A stretch of 64,000 nt of DNA from Diphasiastrum complanatum (lineage: Eukaryota > Streptophyta > Lycopodiopsida > Lycopodiales > Lycopodiaceae). The stretch is from positions 1 to 64,000 of the forward strand of contig MU832033.1 in the NCBI GenBank assembly GCA_029204225.1. The letters are read 5' to 3'. Shown in pieces: positions 11,721 to 23,896 of this stretch. Under the pieces are notes generated by a model. The model was not told the DNA's origin, ran no database searches, and was given only the letters and a program-made list of their open reading frames with translations. Numbering within the stretch: position 1 is the stretch's first letter; every line of letters starts with the position of its first letter. A program made the translations under genes and the position numbers.

Positions 11721-12557
11721 TATCAAGGCAAAGGACAGCAAGTTGAGGGTATCTCATCCACTTCTTATGCTTTATCTAGTTTTGAAGAACCGTCTAATGT
11801 TGAAGATGCATTGAACTCCAAAGAATGGTATAAAGCTATGTTGGATGAGTATGATGCCTTGATTGAGAATGAAACTTGGTTGCTTGTTGAGAGACCTCAA
11901 AGGAATGTAATAGGATGCAAGTGGGTCTTCAAGCTTAAGTTGAATGCAAATGGGAGTGTTAACAAACATAAAGCAAGATTAGTTGCAAAAGGTTATGCTC
12001 AAGAGAGAGGGATAGACTATGAGGAAACTTTTGCACCCGTGGCCAAGATGGTCACAATAAGACTAATCATTGCACTTGCATCACATTTTGATGGATTCTA
12101 TGTCAAATGGATGTCTCTAATGCTTCTTGAATGGTTTTTTGGAAGAGGATATCTATATGGAGCAGCCACAAGGGTTCATCAAGCATGGAATGGAGAACAA
12201 GTATGCCATCTCCAAAGAAGCATCTATGGCTTGAAGCAAGCCTCGAGATCTTGGAATTCAAGACTACATTGCTATCTTATTTCACTTTCTTTTGTTAAAA
12301 GTGAATATGATCCCACTCTTTACATTAAGTTTGATGATGTTGGTATTGTACTTTTACTCATTTATGTAGATGACATCATCAATAGTGGAAATAGTGTTGA
12401 TGGTATTGAAAAAATCAAGATAGATCTATCCTTAGAGTTAGATCTAGGGTGTCTTCACTTCATCTTAGGCATAGAAGTACTTAGAGGGTCTGATTTTATC
12501 TTTATAAGTCAAAGTAAACTATGCTCAAAGTCTTTTGAAGAAGTTTAAGATGGAAGT
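11721..12557 (+). pseudogene. Element A reverse transcriptase
   Basis: Copia RVT_2-type reverse transcriptase. Blocks in order: EWYKAMLDEYDALIENETW (about 11823), CKWVFKLK, KARLVAKGYAQ, DYEETFAPVAKM, a damaged LDVSNAFL-type block around 12105-12150 where the frame wanders, SIYGLKQASRSW (about 12220), the catalytic YVDD at 12363-12374, and a GCLHFILGIEV block. An open frame continues from integrase through this domain to 12548, where a stop follows. The damaged block contains part of the catalytic region, so the protein as written would not work. Confidence 0.88.
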
Positions 12558-13321
12558 ATGCAAAGTGTTGACACACCAATGGAGCAAGATGTAAAAGTGC
12601 CAAATGAAGATGATGAAAGATCCTTCATGGACATCACTTTGTTTAGGCAACTTATAGGTTCCTTAATGTGGATCACTATAACTAGACCAGATCTTAGCTT
12701 TAGTGTATGTAGGTCGAGCCAATCCATGCAAAAGCCATTGAATATCCATTGGAAAAAGGCTAAGAGGATTCTAAGATACATCTCGGGTACAATGGATTTT
12801 GGGATTCTATATAGAGGAGATGTGATTAACCTTCATGCATTTAGTGATTCAGATTTTGCAGGGGACAAGAGGGATAGGAAATCAACAAGTGCCTATTCAA
12901 CTTTCATAGGAGAAGGTTGTGGTTTCATGGCTTTCAAAAAAGCAAGAAACTATATCTCTATCTTCAACTGAGGCCGAGTACAAAGCTTTGACAACCACTA
13001 CAAAGGAGGTACTTTGGATCAAGAGATTATTGGTGGAACTAAAGATCATGGATTTAGAGGAGGCACCAATCTTCTACAATGACAATATATCAGCCCAACA
13101 CCCTTGCATCTAACCCAATCTTCCATGCAAGATCTAAGCACATTGAGATATGCCATCACTTTGTGAGAGAAATGGTGCAAGCCAAGGAGATTGCTTTGGA
13201 GCATGTTCCAAGCAATGAATGTGTAGCTGATCTACTTACTAAACCACTTCAAAGGACACCTTTTATGAAGTTCAGATCATCACTTGGAGTGATTAGTAAA
13301 GCAATGATTGAACCAAGCTAG
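12558..13321 (+). pseudogene. Element A RNase H
   Basis: Degrades the RNA strand during cDNA synthesis. Blocks: TPMEQ and LIGSLMWITITRPDLSF near 12650, AKRILRYISGT, SDSDFAGDKRDRKSTSAY near 12845, SSTEAEYKAL (about 12962) and a C-terminal HFVREM...DLLTKPL block up to 13260. Three overlapping frames are used, with shifts near 12940 and 13095. It ends at a TAG at 13319-13321 just before the 3' LTR. Confidence 0.88.
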
Positions 13322-13335
13322 ATAGTGAGATCGTG

Positions 13336-14019
13336 TGTTAAAAATTCACAATTCTAGCTTGACTAGTTTTCGTCATATGACTTGTAAATAGTTAAATGGT
13401 CATGATGTGGCTTGTCACACGTGCCAAATAGCATAGGATTCCATTCATAAGGATGTTCTCAAGTAGATCTAAGTGTTAGAACCTTTGGAATGAGTCCAAA
13501 TTATGCTTAGATACAAGGGAGAAAAAATAGGAGCTATTTTTGGTAATTTTTGCATTGTTGAGGGATCTCCAAGATTCCAACCCTAACTTGGTAGGGATGA
13601 AAGATCCACCAAAAATTAGCATTAGGGATAGGTTTAGGGCTACTCATACCTGCCCAAAACCGTGATGGATCATGTATATATAGGTGATGATATCTCACCA
13701 AAAATCAATCAAGCAATTTCATGTTTTTTCTCTCATAATGGTGCAATTGCTCTCTATGTTCATAATTGTTTGAGTACTTGTGATTACTAATGATTATAGG
13801 ATTGAATGTAGGTCTGGTGTACAGTACTCAGACTGTGGGAGGCCGTACTTTCACATGTGTGAAGCCTTCTTCAAGGATTTGGGCCATTTAGTGAGGTTCA
13901 AGCATAGGTTTTTGATGGATTTTGATGGTTCAACTTGTGCTAATCTTATGAAATCATAATCTATTGTTTTCCTCATCATTTCAAGTGTTTTAGGATCCTT
14001 ATTTGCTGTAATTTTTACA
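13336..14019 (+). repeat. 3' LTR of element A
   Basis: LTR of 684 bp, nearly identical to the 5' copy. The TATA box is at 13675-13682. The palindrome is here TTCACATGTGTGAA (13850-13863), one CpG-to-TpG change from the 5' copy. Several length differences lie in homopolymers. A purine-rich stretch (gatagtgaga) just upstream is a weak polypurine tract. Confidence 0.93.
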
Positions 14020-14230
14020 TCGTGGTCATTCGGTTGTAATCATCTATGAACATTAGAAAATATCTCAAACCTGAGAGCGAATATGTTTTCATCGGTCCAC
14101 ACACATAAGAGTGGACGAGCTCAAGAACTTCCTTGGCTCTTCTTCCCTCGTGTGTGAATGGATTCCGATGTTCCTTGCCTTTCTACAAGCTTCGAAGAAC
14201 TCAACCTCTAGCCTTGAAATCTTGAGGCCT
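14020..14230 (-). pseudogene. Copia integrase fragment B2, part 2
   Basis: Resumes B2 on the far side of element A, starting with the TCGTG duplication. Reverse strand: KISRLEVEFFEACRKARN, then a TREEEPRKFLSSSTLMCVD run matching B's GAG-pre-integrase at 3330-3450. It is fused in frame to N's THFVD-type integrase start at 14231. Confidence 0.78.
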
Positions 14231-14540
14231 ATATCAACAAAAGTTGCATACATTTTTGCCCCACCATTGCTAGTTGTACTAAAAGAATGAAGATTCGAAT
14301 GCACAAGTTGAAAAGCTTCTTTAGATCTAGAAGTAGATCTAGTATAAGCAAGTCTATGAGATTTGGACAAGGCACAATGTTCACAAAATGTATTATTTGC
14401 AACAAGACTTTTAGCAAGACCAAGAACATGCTCTTTCTTTGCCATCACCTCCAAAGATTTGAAGTTGGGATGGCCCAACCTCTTATGCCAAACTTCTTGG
14501 TTTGTCAATTGTTCCCTAGCCATAAGAATAGGTCATTGGT
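14231..14540 (-). pseudogene. Copia element N, part 2: GAG-pre-integrase and integrase start
   Basis: Reverse strand block VWHKRLGHPNFKSLEVMAKK, then CEHCALSKSHRL and FQLVHSNLHSF, ending GGAKMYATFVD where B2 interrupts. It is closely similar to J at 30180-29990, so N belongs to the J/K family. The gag and protease that should lie to the right are absent; an R repeat begins at 14541 instead. Confidence 0.83.
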
Positions 14541-14777
14541 GTAAGGCTTTGGGGTCTTACGACAATGTAGAGAAAGTGCCGGATCCCTGGACAAATTCTG
14601 AAAATTTTGGCATGAACTTGAGAGCAGAACTCTAGAATGGATTCATGGAGAGAAGAGTGGAGGTCTTTATATAGATATTTTTTTGTCAGAAATTCGCAAA
14701 TCTACCAGAAATTGTCCTCAATGTCTACGATTTGGTAATAATGATCGCGAATTTTGGGCAAAGCTATTCTATCCCAA
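14541..14777 (-). repeat. R repeat, inverted copy 2
   Basis: Reverse complement of much of 25361-25702. Shared landmarks are the ccggcactttctctac segment, the TATA-rich tract followed by the tctccac run, and the aatttgcg/aaattctgac segment. The presence of a TATA box followed by a conserved downstream stretch makes a promoter-bearing LTR piece likely, but no element end is visible. It abuts the GA array of element H. Confidence 0.6.
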
Positions 14778-14778
14778 T

Positions 14779-14780
<2 letters not shown>

Positions 14781-14827
<47 letters not shown>

Positions 14828-14893
14828 GAGAGAGGGAGAGGGAGAGGGAGAGGGAGAGGGAGAGGGAGAGGGAGAGGGAGAGGGAGAGGGAGA
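14781..14893. repeat. GA / GGGAGA microsatellite
   Basis: Perfect AG dinucleotides pass into a hexamer array (ggagag units, about ten). Open frames read through it give only Arg-Glu or Gly-Glu repeats and are not genes. It lies at the end of H's 3' LTR. Confidence 0.97.
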
Positions 14894-15362
14894 AACCAAG
14901 AGAGGAGATGGATGGAGATACAATACAAAAGAAATAGCTCCCTCTTATAGATTCTAGAGGTGAGCCTCTTTGACTCTCATTGGCCACTTCATTGGGGCAA
15001 GGATTCTAATCCAAGCCTTCAAAATAAACACAACTTAAATCTAATGGAACTAAGAAAGCACATGGGCACTCACATGATTCATGTGAGTTTCTAACTTGGG
15101 CCCTGTTAGCTTTTTTATTTGCAACTTGACTTAGGGTCTCTAATGTCATTTTAGAGTTTTAAGCCCCTAGTCTCTTATTCCTAGGAATTACAACTTGCTA
15201 CTTGTGCTCATTGGGTTGGGCTTACACACTCAAGATGCCAGTGCCCTCACACTTATTATTCTACTATACACTATACTGTGGCGGGGCCCACTAGTTGAGG
15301 CTTGGCCAACAATATTAAGTGGTGGGATTCACTTGTTTATTATTGTGCAGGAAATACCCACA
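14894..15362 (-). repeat. 3' LTR of element H (unique part)
   Basis: About 85-90% similar by eye to 18445-18910 over its whole length, and similar on the opposite strand to 44986-45430. The internal stretch next to it (15363-15440) also matches 44900-44985, confirming that this is an element end and not a random repeat. Confidence 0.8.
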
Positions 15363-17450
15363 ACAGGGTCCACGGCCCAAAGTAGTGCCAGTCCCTTGTC
15401 ACTAGGTTGCAACTGTCGTGAAGGGGCGCTGTTGTCAGTTATTTTATTGCTGGGACATGGGTGCTTCAGAAAAATTGTGGATAGAATTTGCTTACATAAA
15501 ATCTGAGGCCTTATTGGTTGTTGATCAGCAAGAACCTACACTTGCCAGATTTTCAATAATACCCATAAGGGTCTGGTGGCCATACCGGATAACCTTGTTC
15601 ATTGACAATTGGGTAGTCAAGATATTCCATCGGAGGATTCCAAGATAAATCTTGCTGATATAATGGATTCTCATAGATCGGCGCAATTGGTCCCAATGTC
15701 ATAGATTCCCCCAAATTGTAAGGTAGATATGATGTGCTAGCTTGGCTTTCTTGTCTGTCCAGGTATTCGAGATATGTCAGAACCTGACAACTTTCCTCAG
15801 CAGTCAATATCATAGATTGAGGAAAAGGCTTTGTCATTGTAGTCACTAGTGCTTGTTGTATTGGAGGCCTATTTGGCTTGGATTCCCTGGATTTGGTGTT
15901 TGAAGAATGGATATACCTGGATTTGGCATTGGTTTGGGCTGCTTCATTATGGAACAATGAGACTTTGGTTGAATCTTGCTTGTTGAGGGACAATCGTCAA
16001 CTTTAGTCTTCCCTTGGTCTTTGCACTTCCCCATTGAAGGTTGTGTGATGGCACTGTTCTTTGGATCTTGTGCTGAATTGCCTTCAAGTTGATGCTAGTA
16101 CCCTTTGTAATTCATCACTAAGAATTCTTTGTAGTGATTGCGCCAAGAAACTTGGTAAAATCCGTTGGACTTCATCGGATGCCAATTTCTTGACTTCCTC
16201 AGTTACCATTGGCGTGATGGATTCTACCATCTCTGTCTTTTGTGATGGTTTTACTTGTTTTCTCGAGGGTATCTTTGCGTACTTTGGAACTTTTGCCAGA
16301 TTGTCCTCTTCATCACTCGTTTCATAAGCCGGTGGCACCAAAAAAAAAAATTTATAGTGCGTTCGAGGTGGAAGAGTCACCATAGGTACATGTCGGTCTA
16401 CATAGGCCAAATGCCTCCTGACTATTTATGAATTTCTCATCGGGCAATCTCGGCATGGATGATTAACTCCGCATTGTGAACATGAGGGATCAAATGTTGA
16501 TGGATTCCCTCGATGTGGACATTTAGCACGACGATATTTTCCTCCACATCCATAGCACCTAACTGAGTGCAGTATGCCATCGCCTCTAAGTTGATAGGCA
16601 TACACTGGTAACAGATTCCCCTTAGGATCTTCCACAAAATAGACTGGTAGGCTATTATGGTCCTCTATTGAGTTCTATGACATGCAAGAAGATATAACCA
16701 AAACTTCTACCTTGCCACTGTTTGTTGAAGAAACTCGTGATTTAGATGGATCAATCTGACATCCATCCTTCTGGTGAGTTCCTTGTCGGCTTGATTTTTC
16801 TTCTGACCATTGAACTGTTGGATCTTGCCGTCGACGAGCTTGTTGCTCTGTATTTTGTCCTTTTAATAAGTGCGGATTCTTGATTGGACACTTGGTTCTT
16901 GGATAATCTCCAAAGCAGAAGGTACAATTGTCCTTTTCAAGAAACTTAATAGAGCGAGCATAAGCTTGTTGACAGCTTGAAGTGCAAGGTTCTTGCTCTT
17001 CCGCTGCACTTGATCTGCTTGACTTTGCTACACTTTGTTGCCTTGCATGGGGTTCATTCTTGTTGGATCATCGTTCGTTGTCGACCTTTGTACCTCTGAT
17101 TTTCCATCTGATGATTCATCAGAGTGATAGGAAAAATCCTTCTTCCCGAGTGAGATTTCCATCAAGACAGCATCCTTACAAAGTTGTGCAAGTGACGCAT
17201 AGGATGCTAACTCTTCCATATTAGATCTGATCCTTTTGGACAGTCCGACATAGTATTTTGCCATGATGATCTGTTGGAAAATTGGAGGATCACAATCCTT
17301 CACTAGATGATAGATCTGATAGGTGTAGTCTCAGATTGTTTCATCAAAGAACTTTTTTAATTTCGATAATCCTACATAGTTCAGCACTAGAATGTCGCAA
17401 AGTAGCTGGTTGGTGAATTGCTTCAAGGTTTGCTCAATGACGTTGGTGTT
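15363..17450 (-). pseudogene. Element H gag-like coding region
   Basis: Reverse-strand coding pieces of a gypsy-type gag, broken by frameshifts. An N-terminal retrotrans_gag-like piece lies in 17303-17028 (ending with acidic and Ser-rich residues). A cysteine region in 16635-16426 has CYGCGGKYRRAKC, where the expected His is Arg, and a second CSQCGVNHPCRDC cluster. A low-complexity C-terminal piece lies in 15993-15553 (Pro/Tyr-rich end PDPYGYY). Another piece at 16410-16084 lies between. The similar CYGCGENHRIIEC knuckle at 19583-19621 belongs to the same or a sister family. No pol follows before the LTR. Confidence 0.6.
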
Positions 17451-18250
17451 CCAAACCTTTTTTTTTATATTTTTTTATAGAAGATGGAGAAGAAGAAGAA
17501 GAAGAGAAAAGAGTAAGTAAAAAGATTGATCAGTAAGGATTGAAAAGTAAAATAGAAATGAATTTAACAGATGAGAGAGCGGATGGAAGATTGAATGGAG
17601 ATGGACAAGAAAAATGAAAATGAAGGATGAATAATAACTGATATGGAGATCACTCACCAAAGAGACTTGTGCTAATTTAATTTAATTTAATTTTTTTACG
17701 GTTTTTTTATACGGTTTTTTTTTTACGTTCTTCTCTCTCTTTTTTTAAAGGTCTTTTTTTTTACAGCTTTTTTTTTTTACGATTTTTTTCTTTTTTAAGG
17801 AAATAGAACTGTCGCAGTCGTGAATGGAGACTATTTGAAAGTCACTCACTAGCGAGGCTTAGGTTCTTTTCCAATTTTTAGTTTTAAAAGGAATAGAACC
17901 GTCGCAATCGTGGGAGTAGGGTATCTGAAAGATAGAGTCACTCACCAGTGAGGCTTAGGTTCTTTTTCAATTTTTAGTTTTAAAGAGAATAGAACCGTCA
18001 CAGTCGTGGGAGGAGGCTATCTGAAAGATAGAGTCACTCACCAACGAGGCTAAGGTTCTTTTTCAATTTTTAGTTTTAAAGGGAATAGAACCGTCACAAT
18101 CGTGGGAGGAGGCTATCTGAAAGATAAAGTCGCTCACCAGCGAGGCTTAGGTTCTTTTCCAATTTTTTTAGTATTTATTTATTTTTTTTGTACAAGCAAA
18201 AAAAAATCACAAAAAATGGCAAAATCTCGAAAAAACGGCAAAACTAACAC
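17451..18250. other. Untranslated A/T-rich region of element H
   Basis: Poly-T rich spacer and the four-copy tandem repeat listed separately. No coding frame. A primer-binding site for H should lie near here but I cannot identify one. Confidence 0.5.
17797..18172. repeat. Four-copy tandem repeat, period about 91-96 bp
   Basis: The motif gaatagaacc (gaatagaact-like in the first copy) recurs at about 17800, 17891, 17987 and 18083. Each time it is followed by a gtcgcagtcgtg-type run, a ctgaaagata run, a ctcaccag-type run, aggcttaggttc and a poly-T/tttagttttaaa tail. Copies 2-4 are very alike; copy 1 is shorter and most diverged. Period is 96 bp for the last three. Confidence 0.93.
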
Positions 18251-18289
18251 GAAATCACACTAATTTAACCCCAAAAATTCTGATTTTTA

Positions 18290-18910
<621 letters not shown>

Positions 18911-19310
18911 ATAGTCTGTTTAGTCTTACCATCCAATTTTGGACAATTTGATGACCCTAGACTCAATGTGTCTCTAATTTCTCGAAGACTGCTTGCCAAA
19001 ACTTGCCAGTGAACTTTGAATCCCGATTACTAACAATATCATTTGGCAAACCATTTGAGCAAGTTCGAGGAAGTCCAACTACAAAATCTATGGGAATACT
19101 TCCCACTTTCTTTTGGGAATTTCCAATGGAAGTAACAATCCCGTTGCCTTAATTCTTTCAACTCTATATAGCTGGCATTGCCCATGCTTGCCAACATATG
19201 CCTCCACTTAATTTTTAAGCTTTGGCCAATAAAAATTCCTTTTTGTTGAATAAAGTGTTCTTTGTGTGCATGGGTGTCCTGTGCACATGCTTTCATGACA
19301 TTCATTTAGG
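18911..19310 (-). pseudogene. Ty3/gypsy integrase fragment
   Basis: On the reverse strand, VSNRDSKFTGKFWQAVFEKL can be read near 19030-18975. This is the core gypsy integrase block containing the second catalytic Asp. Upstream frames carry an HFIQQKG and WRHMLASMG stretch like the zinc-finger side. Stops and shifts interrupt. It ends where the H LTR begins, so H may have inserted here. Confidence 0.75.
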
Positions 19311-19980
19311 ATTTGGACCTCTCCTACATATAAGAAACCGGATGATCCACTAGCAGGACCGATAGTGGCCGACTTGGATGGCTCCTTTTCTATTCGTTTC
19401 TAGGCTCTTGTCTGGATGAATACTGGCATCGTAAATGCCTTGGGCTCTCCTACCACACTCATCAAATGTAAAGGGCTAGAGACCTCTCCTTGTTTCTCCT
19501 TTCTCATTGGACACGTGAGATATGGGTGTCTGTACTCGTAATCTCGGCATAGTGGTACAAAGTTGCCTTGTGGCTAGTTAGAGCACTCGATGATTCTATG
19601 GTTCTCTCCACATCCGTAACACTTGATGAGAGTTCTAAATCTAGTACCTCTAAGCTGATTGACGTAGATTGACACTAAGTCACACATACTTTTCCATTCT
19701 GGAAAATTACCCATTTAATAGACTAATCTCTAAGTATCTTATCCCAAGCAAAGATCTTGGAATCCTGCATTCCAAGTATGTCACTAAATCTATGATTTCT
19801 TGCTAGGACATCTAGCCAAAATTGATCTAAATACCTATAGGTCTTCCACAAATTTCTAAGGGATGGATACAAATCATATGGGATCTTAGAAAAGTGTAAT
19901 TGATTAACCTCTCCAGTCCTACTTAAGGCATCCATGAAATGACGTATCCTTTCAGTATTTAACATCGTATAGAAATTCTT
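19311..19980 (-). pseudogene. Gypsy-like gag fragment with zinc knuckle
   Basis: Reverse strand shows CYGCGENHRIIEC at 19583-19621, a good CCHC knuckle, with an upstream gag-like piece in 19965-19723 rich in aromatic and basic residues. It resembles H's gag in layout. It sits between integrase and RT fragments, which is the wrong order for a single element. Confidence 0.6.
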
Positions 19981-20049
19981 GGAGCAACTCTTACTATGTC
20001 AACTAGTTTTCTTCAATCCTTTCGAGAAATTCATCAAGGGTAATGCAAT

Positions 20050-20300
20050 CATTACGACATAAACCCATAATTAATCACTAAAAACACCCAATTAAGCCAA
20101 GGAAAGATTTTACTTTAAGTACGGTTAGGAAAATACGCCATTCACGAACTTTACGAACCTTGTTGGGGTCAATTTCCAACCCATGGTCCGAAATAATGTG
20201 ATTGAGATTCACTAATCTCGTCGCACTTGGATTCCTTGGCGTAGAGCTTCTCTTCCAATAGTTCTAAGATGCTCCTCCTACAAACGACAAGACAAGAAAC
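20050..20300 (-). pseudogene. Ty3/gypsy RT thumb / connection fragment
   Basis: Reverse strand reads LLEEKLYAKESKCDE followed by HIISDHGLEIDPNKVRKVREW, the conserved end of gypsy reverse transcriptase just before RNase H. Short and flanked by unrelated frames; the rest of RT is lost. Confidence 0.75.
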
Positions 20301-20544
20301 TCATAATGGTCGTACCTAGTCCTAAACCTAGTTTTTTCAACATCCTCACTTTTATTTGAATCTAATAATACCTTGATCTGAAATCGATTTTTGTGAAGTA
20401 CTTTGCACCATGTAATCGATCAATCAGCTTGCTTATCTAAGGTATGGGGTATATTAAAATTTTGTAAATTGCATTCTTCAGGGTAAATAAACTCTTTTAA
20501 CCAACATAAATAAGAATCACAATCCACATCATTTATGCACTCAA

Positions 20545-20763
20545 CTATTTCCATAGCAGAAAGCAAGTATGAAAAGACATTTTTACATTTTCATTAAGTT
20601 CTATGAGTAAGCCATTATGCAAGAATAGCAAACTGTAGGTTACATAGTTCTTCTGTAATGACTCATTAGGCTCATAAAACAACTCTTTGTCAAGAATCAC
20701 GTCTACTTTGTCCAAATTCATAATATGAAAGTCGATATTATCCTTATAGCCATGAATTTGCAA
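20545..20763 (-). pseudogene. Ty3/gypsy aspartic protease C-terminal fragment
   Basis: Reverse-strand frame with DFHIMNLDKVDVILDKELF followed by FLHNGLLIELNE. This fits the retropepsin region 'DFhvl.l..yDvILGmdWL' that precedes gypsy RT, with the G of the ILG motif replaced by D. Together with the RT piece to its left it keeps the order protease then RT. Confidence 0.55.
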
Positions 20764-20879
20764 AGAGAATTGTGGGACTATTCGGTTCCATACTTGACTT
20801 TTTTCCTGTGGCTAGTTTCATAGTGTAATGGCAGTTACTTGCTTTGTTTCCACCTTTAGCTTCTACAGCTATTTAGAGC

Positions 20880-21245
20880 TACAACAGATTATGTGCAGGA
20901 TTGTCATCAAACAAATTGCGCAGAGGTGGTATAGGGTACAAGCTTGGGGATATTTTGATTGCCATTCTCCTATATGTAGATGATGTAGCTATAGTCTCCT
21001 CAATTAAAGAGGGTTTATAGAGGCAGATGGACAATGTCCATGATTTTTGCACCAGATGGGGCTTGAGAGTTAACACTGAGAAGACCAAAGTTATGGTCTT
21101 CAACACATCCAGGGCTTTCATGTAGTGACGGGAGCTTATTCTCGATGGACAGCCATTGGAGATTGTGTCTTCCTACACCTATCTTGGGGTTCTGTTCACT
21201 GGTCCTATATTTGGTATGAAACATGCAGTTATAGCCAGACCATCA
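20880..21245 (+). pseudogene. LINE (non-LTR) reverse transcriptase fragment
   Basis: Forward strand shows LRRGGIGYKLG, then AILLYVDDVAIVS with the catalytic YVDD at about 20973-20984, then GLRVNTEKTKVMVFN and YLGVLF. These are RT blocks C to E of plant LINE-type elements. The spacing and the KTK-V-F and YLG signatures are not those of copia or gypsy RT. A stop lies in the middle (after KEGL). No endonuclease, 3' tail or poly-A is recognisable nearby, so it is an isolated internal piece. The following frame to 21386 may be its continuation but shows no conserved block. Confidence 0.75.
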
Positions 21246-22550
21246 TTTTGTCTCTTCCGGGATGCTTCGGTCATAGCATATGATGATCCACGCTGCATTG
21301 CACTTATGAACAGAGAGATATTTCTACTACGACAGGACCTATTCCAGCCACCTGCTCATCATGATATGCAACTCCAGATCACATAGTTTTTCTCTCGAAG
21401 GAGATCGCGGATGGACCTTGGCTTGGATGACAACGGCGACGACAATGACTTTCACCGACATGGAGACCAAAGACATCGTGCTACACATACTCATATGGTC
21501 CATAGAGCCACTACTCAGAGGTGACCTCCTTGGCAACGTCAGCAACATTTATCGAGACTACCTTCAGGCGTTATCCCCATCACAGCTTTCTTTGAAAACT
21601 GCAGTACTTGAGGACAGTGAGATATACCATTTTCATATTGGCAGCCTTAATTATATCATGGATTAGCTCTTAGGAAAAGATATACATACAAATTGTATAT
21701 GGTTTTCCATCAATTGCAATCAAATTGTGACTTGCCACACAATGACATCTATAAAGAGAATAACAAGACCACATGTCACATTATTGAAGTGCAAAAAAGA
21801 CAACTTCATTTTTATGAAACGAATCACATATATTGATATCAATGAAGAACAATGGCTATAGCCCTACAAGCAGTAGCTAAGCATAGACGAGATCTCCCAC
21901 GAAGAGCCCAAGCAATAGTTGTTAGAAGAGAACCAATCCAACAATCTACATAGGACTAAGAAAAAGGTACATGTCTAGTGTGACATAAGAGCTAAAAAGC
22001 TCAATCAGCTAAAGAAAAAACAATAGTTGCAAACTCAAAAACTATATATATTGAGATGGCTAGCATAGACAAAGTCCATCAACCTAGTATAATAAGCGTC
22101 CATCAGTCTGGAAAAAAATTGTGTATAGTATGATGTGAAACTATAGCTGAATGTGCCACGGACCTCTGTCTCTGAGTGGACTGTCGGTGTCGTCTCAACT
22201 ATTGTGGAGCTATGGATTGTGGTCTATGAACTGGCTGTCTCTCTAAGCATCAACACTGTCTTTGTCGTCTGTGTTTGGAAGCATTTGGAATTTCAGCCTC
22301 TCCATAAAAGTCACTACTCAAGGTGACCTCCTATCTTTGTCTTCGGCGGGATAGGCACTCCTTGATACTCAACTGTATCGAGGCAGTACAGTCATGTCCA
22401 ATATTGTCATCCGCAAGTCTTACATCTCCCGAATTATTAATGCAACACATGTGGGTCCTGATATGATATCAAGATAGAAAGTGTGACTAGGTGATCTCTA
22501 AAGAAGCAGTTATATCTCCCTCATATTTCATAATAAGCTGAGCATCCGGG
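21246..22550. other. No gene recognised
   Basis: Contains a few open frames under 110 codons without recognisable motifs. No LTR end or primer site seen. It may include LINE 3' sequence. Confidence 0.4.
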
Positions 22551-23637
<1,087 letters not shown>

Positions 23638-23896
23638 AATAATTTCAGATTACTTAGATCCAAAATGTCTCTTTGATCTTTGGTTAGATAGACAAGCAAA
23701 TCACCAATTTTGCCAATGTAGAAAAATTAGCTTCGTCTTTATGAATGAGATGCAAACTCTAATAGATTTTGATCAAACATGAATCTAAACATAAAATTAT
23801 GTTGTTGTCCATACAATAACAGTAAGCTACTTTATTTCACACATGTGGATCTGAAAATAGCAATTAATGAACATTCTACACATAGAACCCAAGAGT
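23638..23896 (-). repeat. Partial LTR of copia fragment K
   Basis: Matches the left 260 bp of the J LTR (32070-32400) in the same orientation, including the CACACATGTG palindrome version at 23838-23847 and the tctacacatagaa run. About 36 bp present in J are missing before tagaacccaagag. The U3 part of the LTR is absent. Confidence 0.8.

Larger units (their letters stand above)
7879..14019 (+). mobile_element. Nearly complete Ty1/copia retrotransposon A
   Basis: Full-length LTR retrotransposon of about 6.1 kb. It has two near-identical LTRs (7879-8552 and 13336-14019) that start TGTTAAAAA and end CA. A TGGTATCAGAGCC primer site abuts the 5' LTR, and gag to RNase H run in copia order between them. 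The 5-bp duplication TCGTG flanks it at 7874-7878 and 14020-14024. The flanks join seamlessly into integrase fragment B2, which proves the insertion boundaries. The coding region is complete in content but interrupted by about six frameshifts or stops. The LTR pair differs by only about five substitutions plus short indels, so this is the youngest insertion with two readable LTRs in the window. Confidence 0.95.

Noticed and set aside
17797-18172. CRISPR-like repeat array
   Set aside because: Units are contiguous and about 96 bp with no distinct spacers, in plant retroelement sequence.
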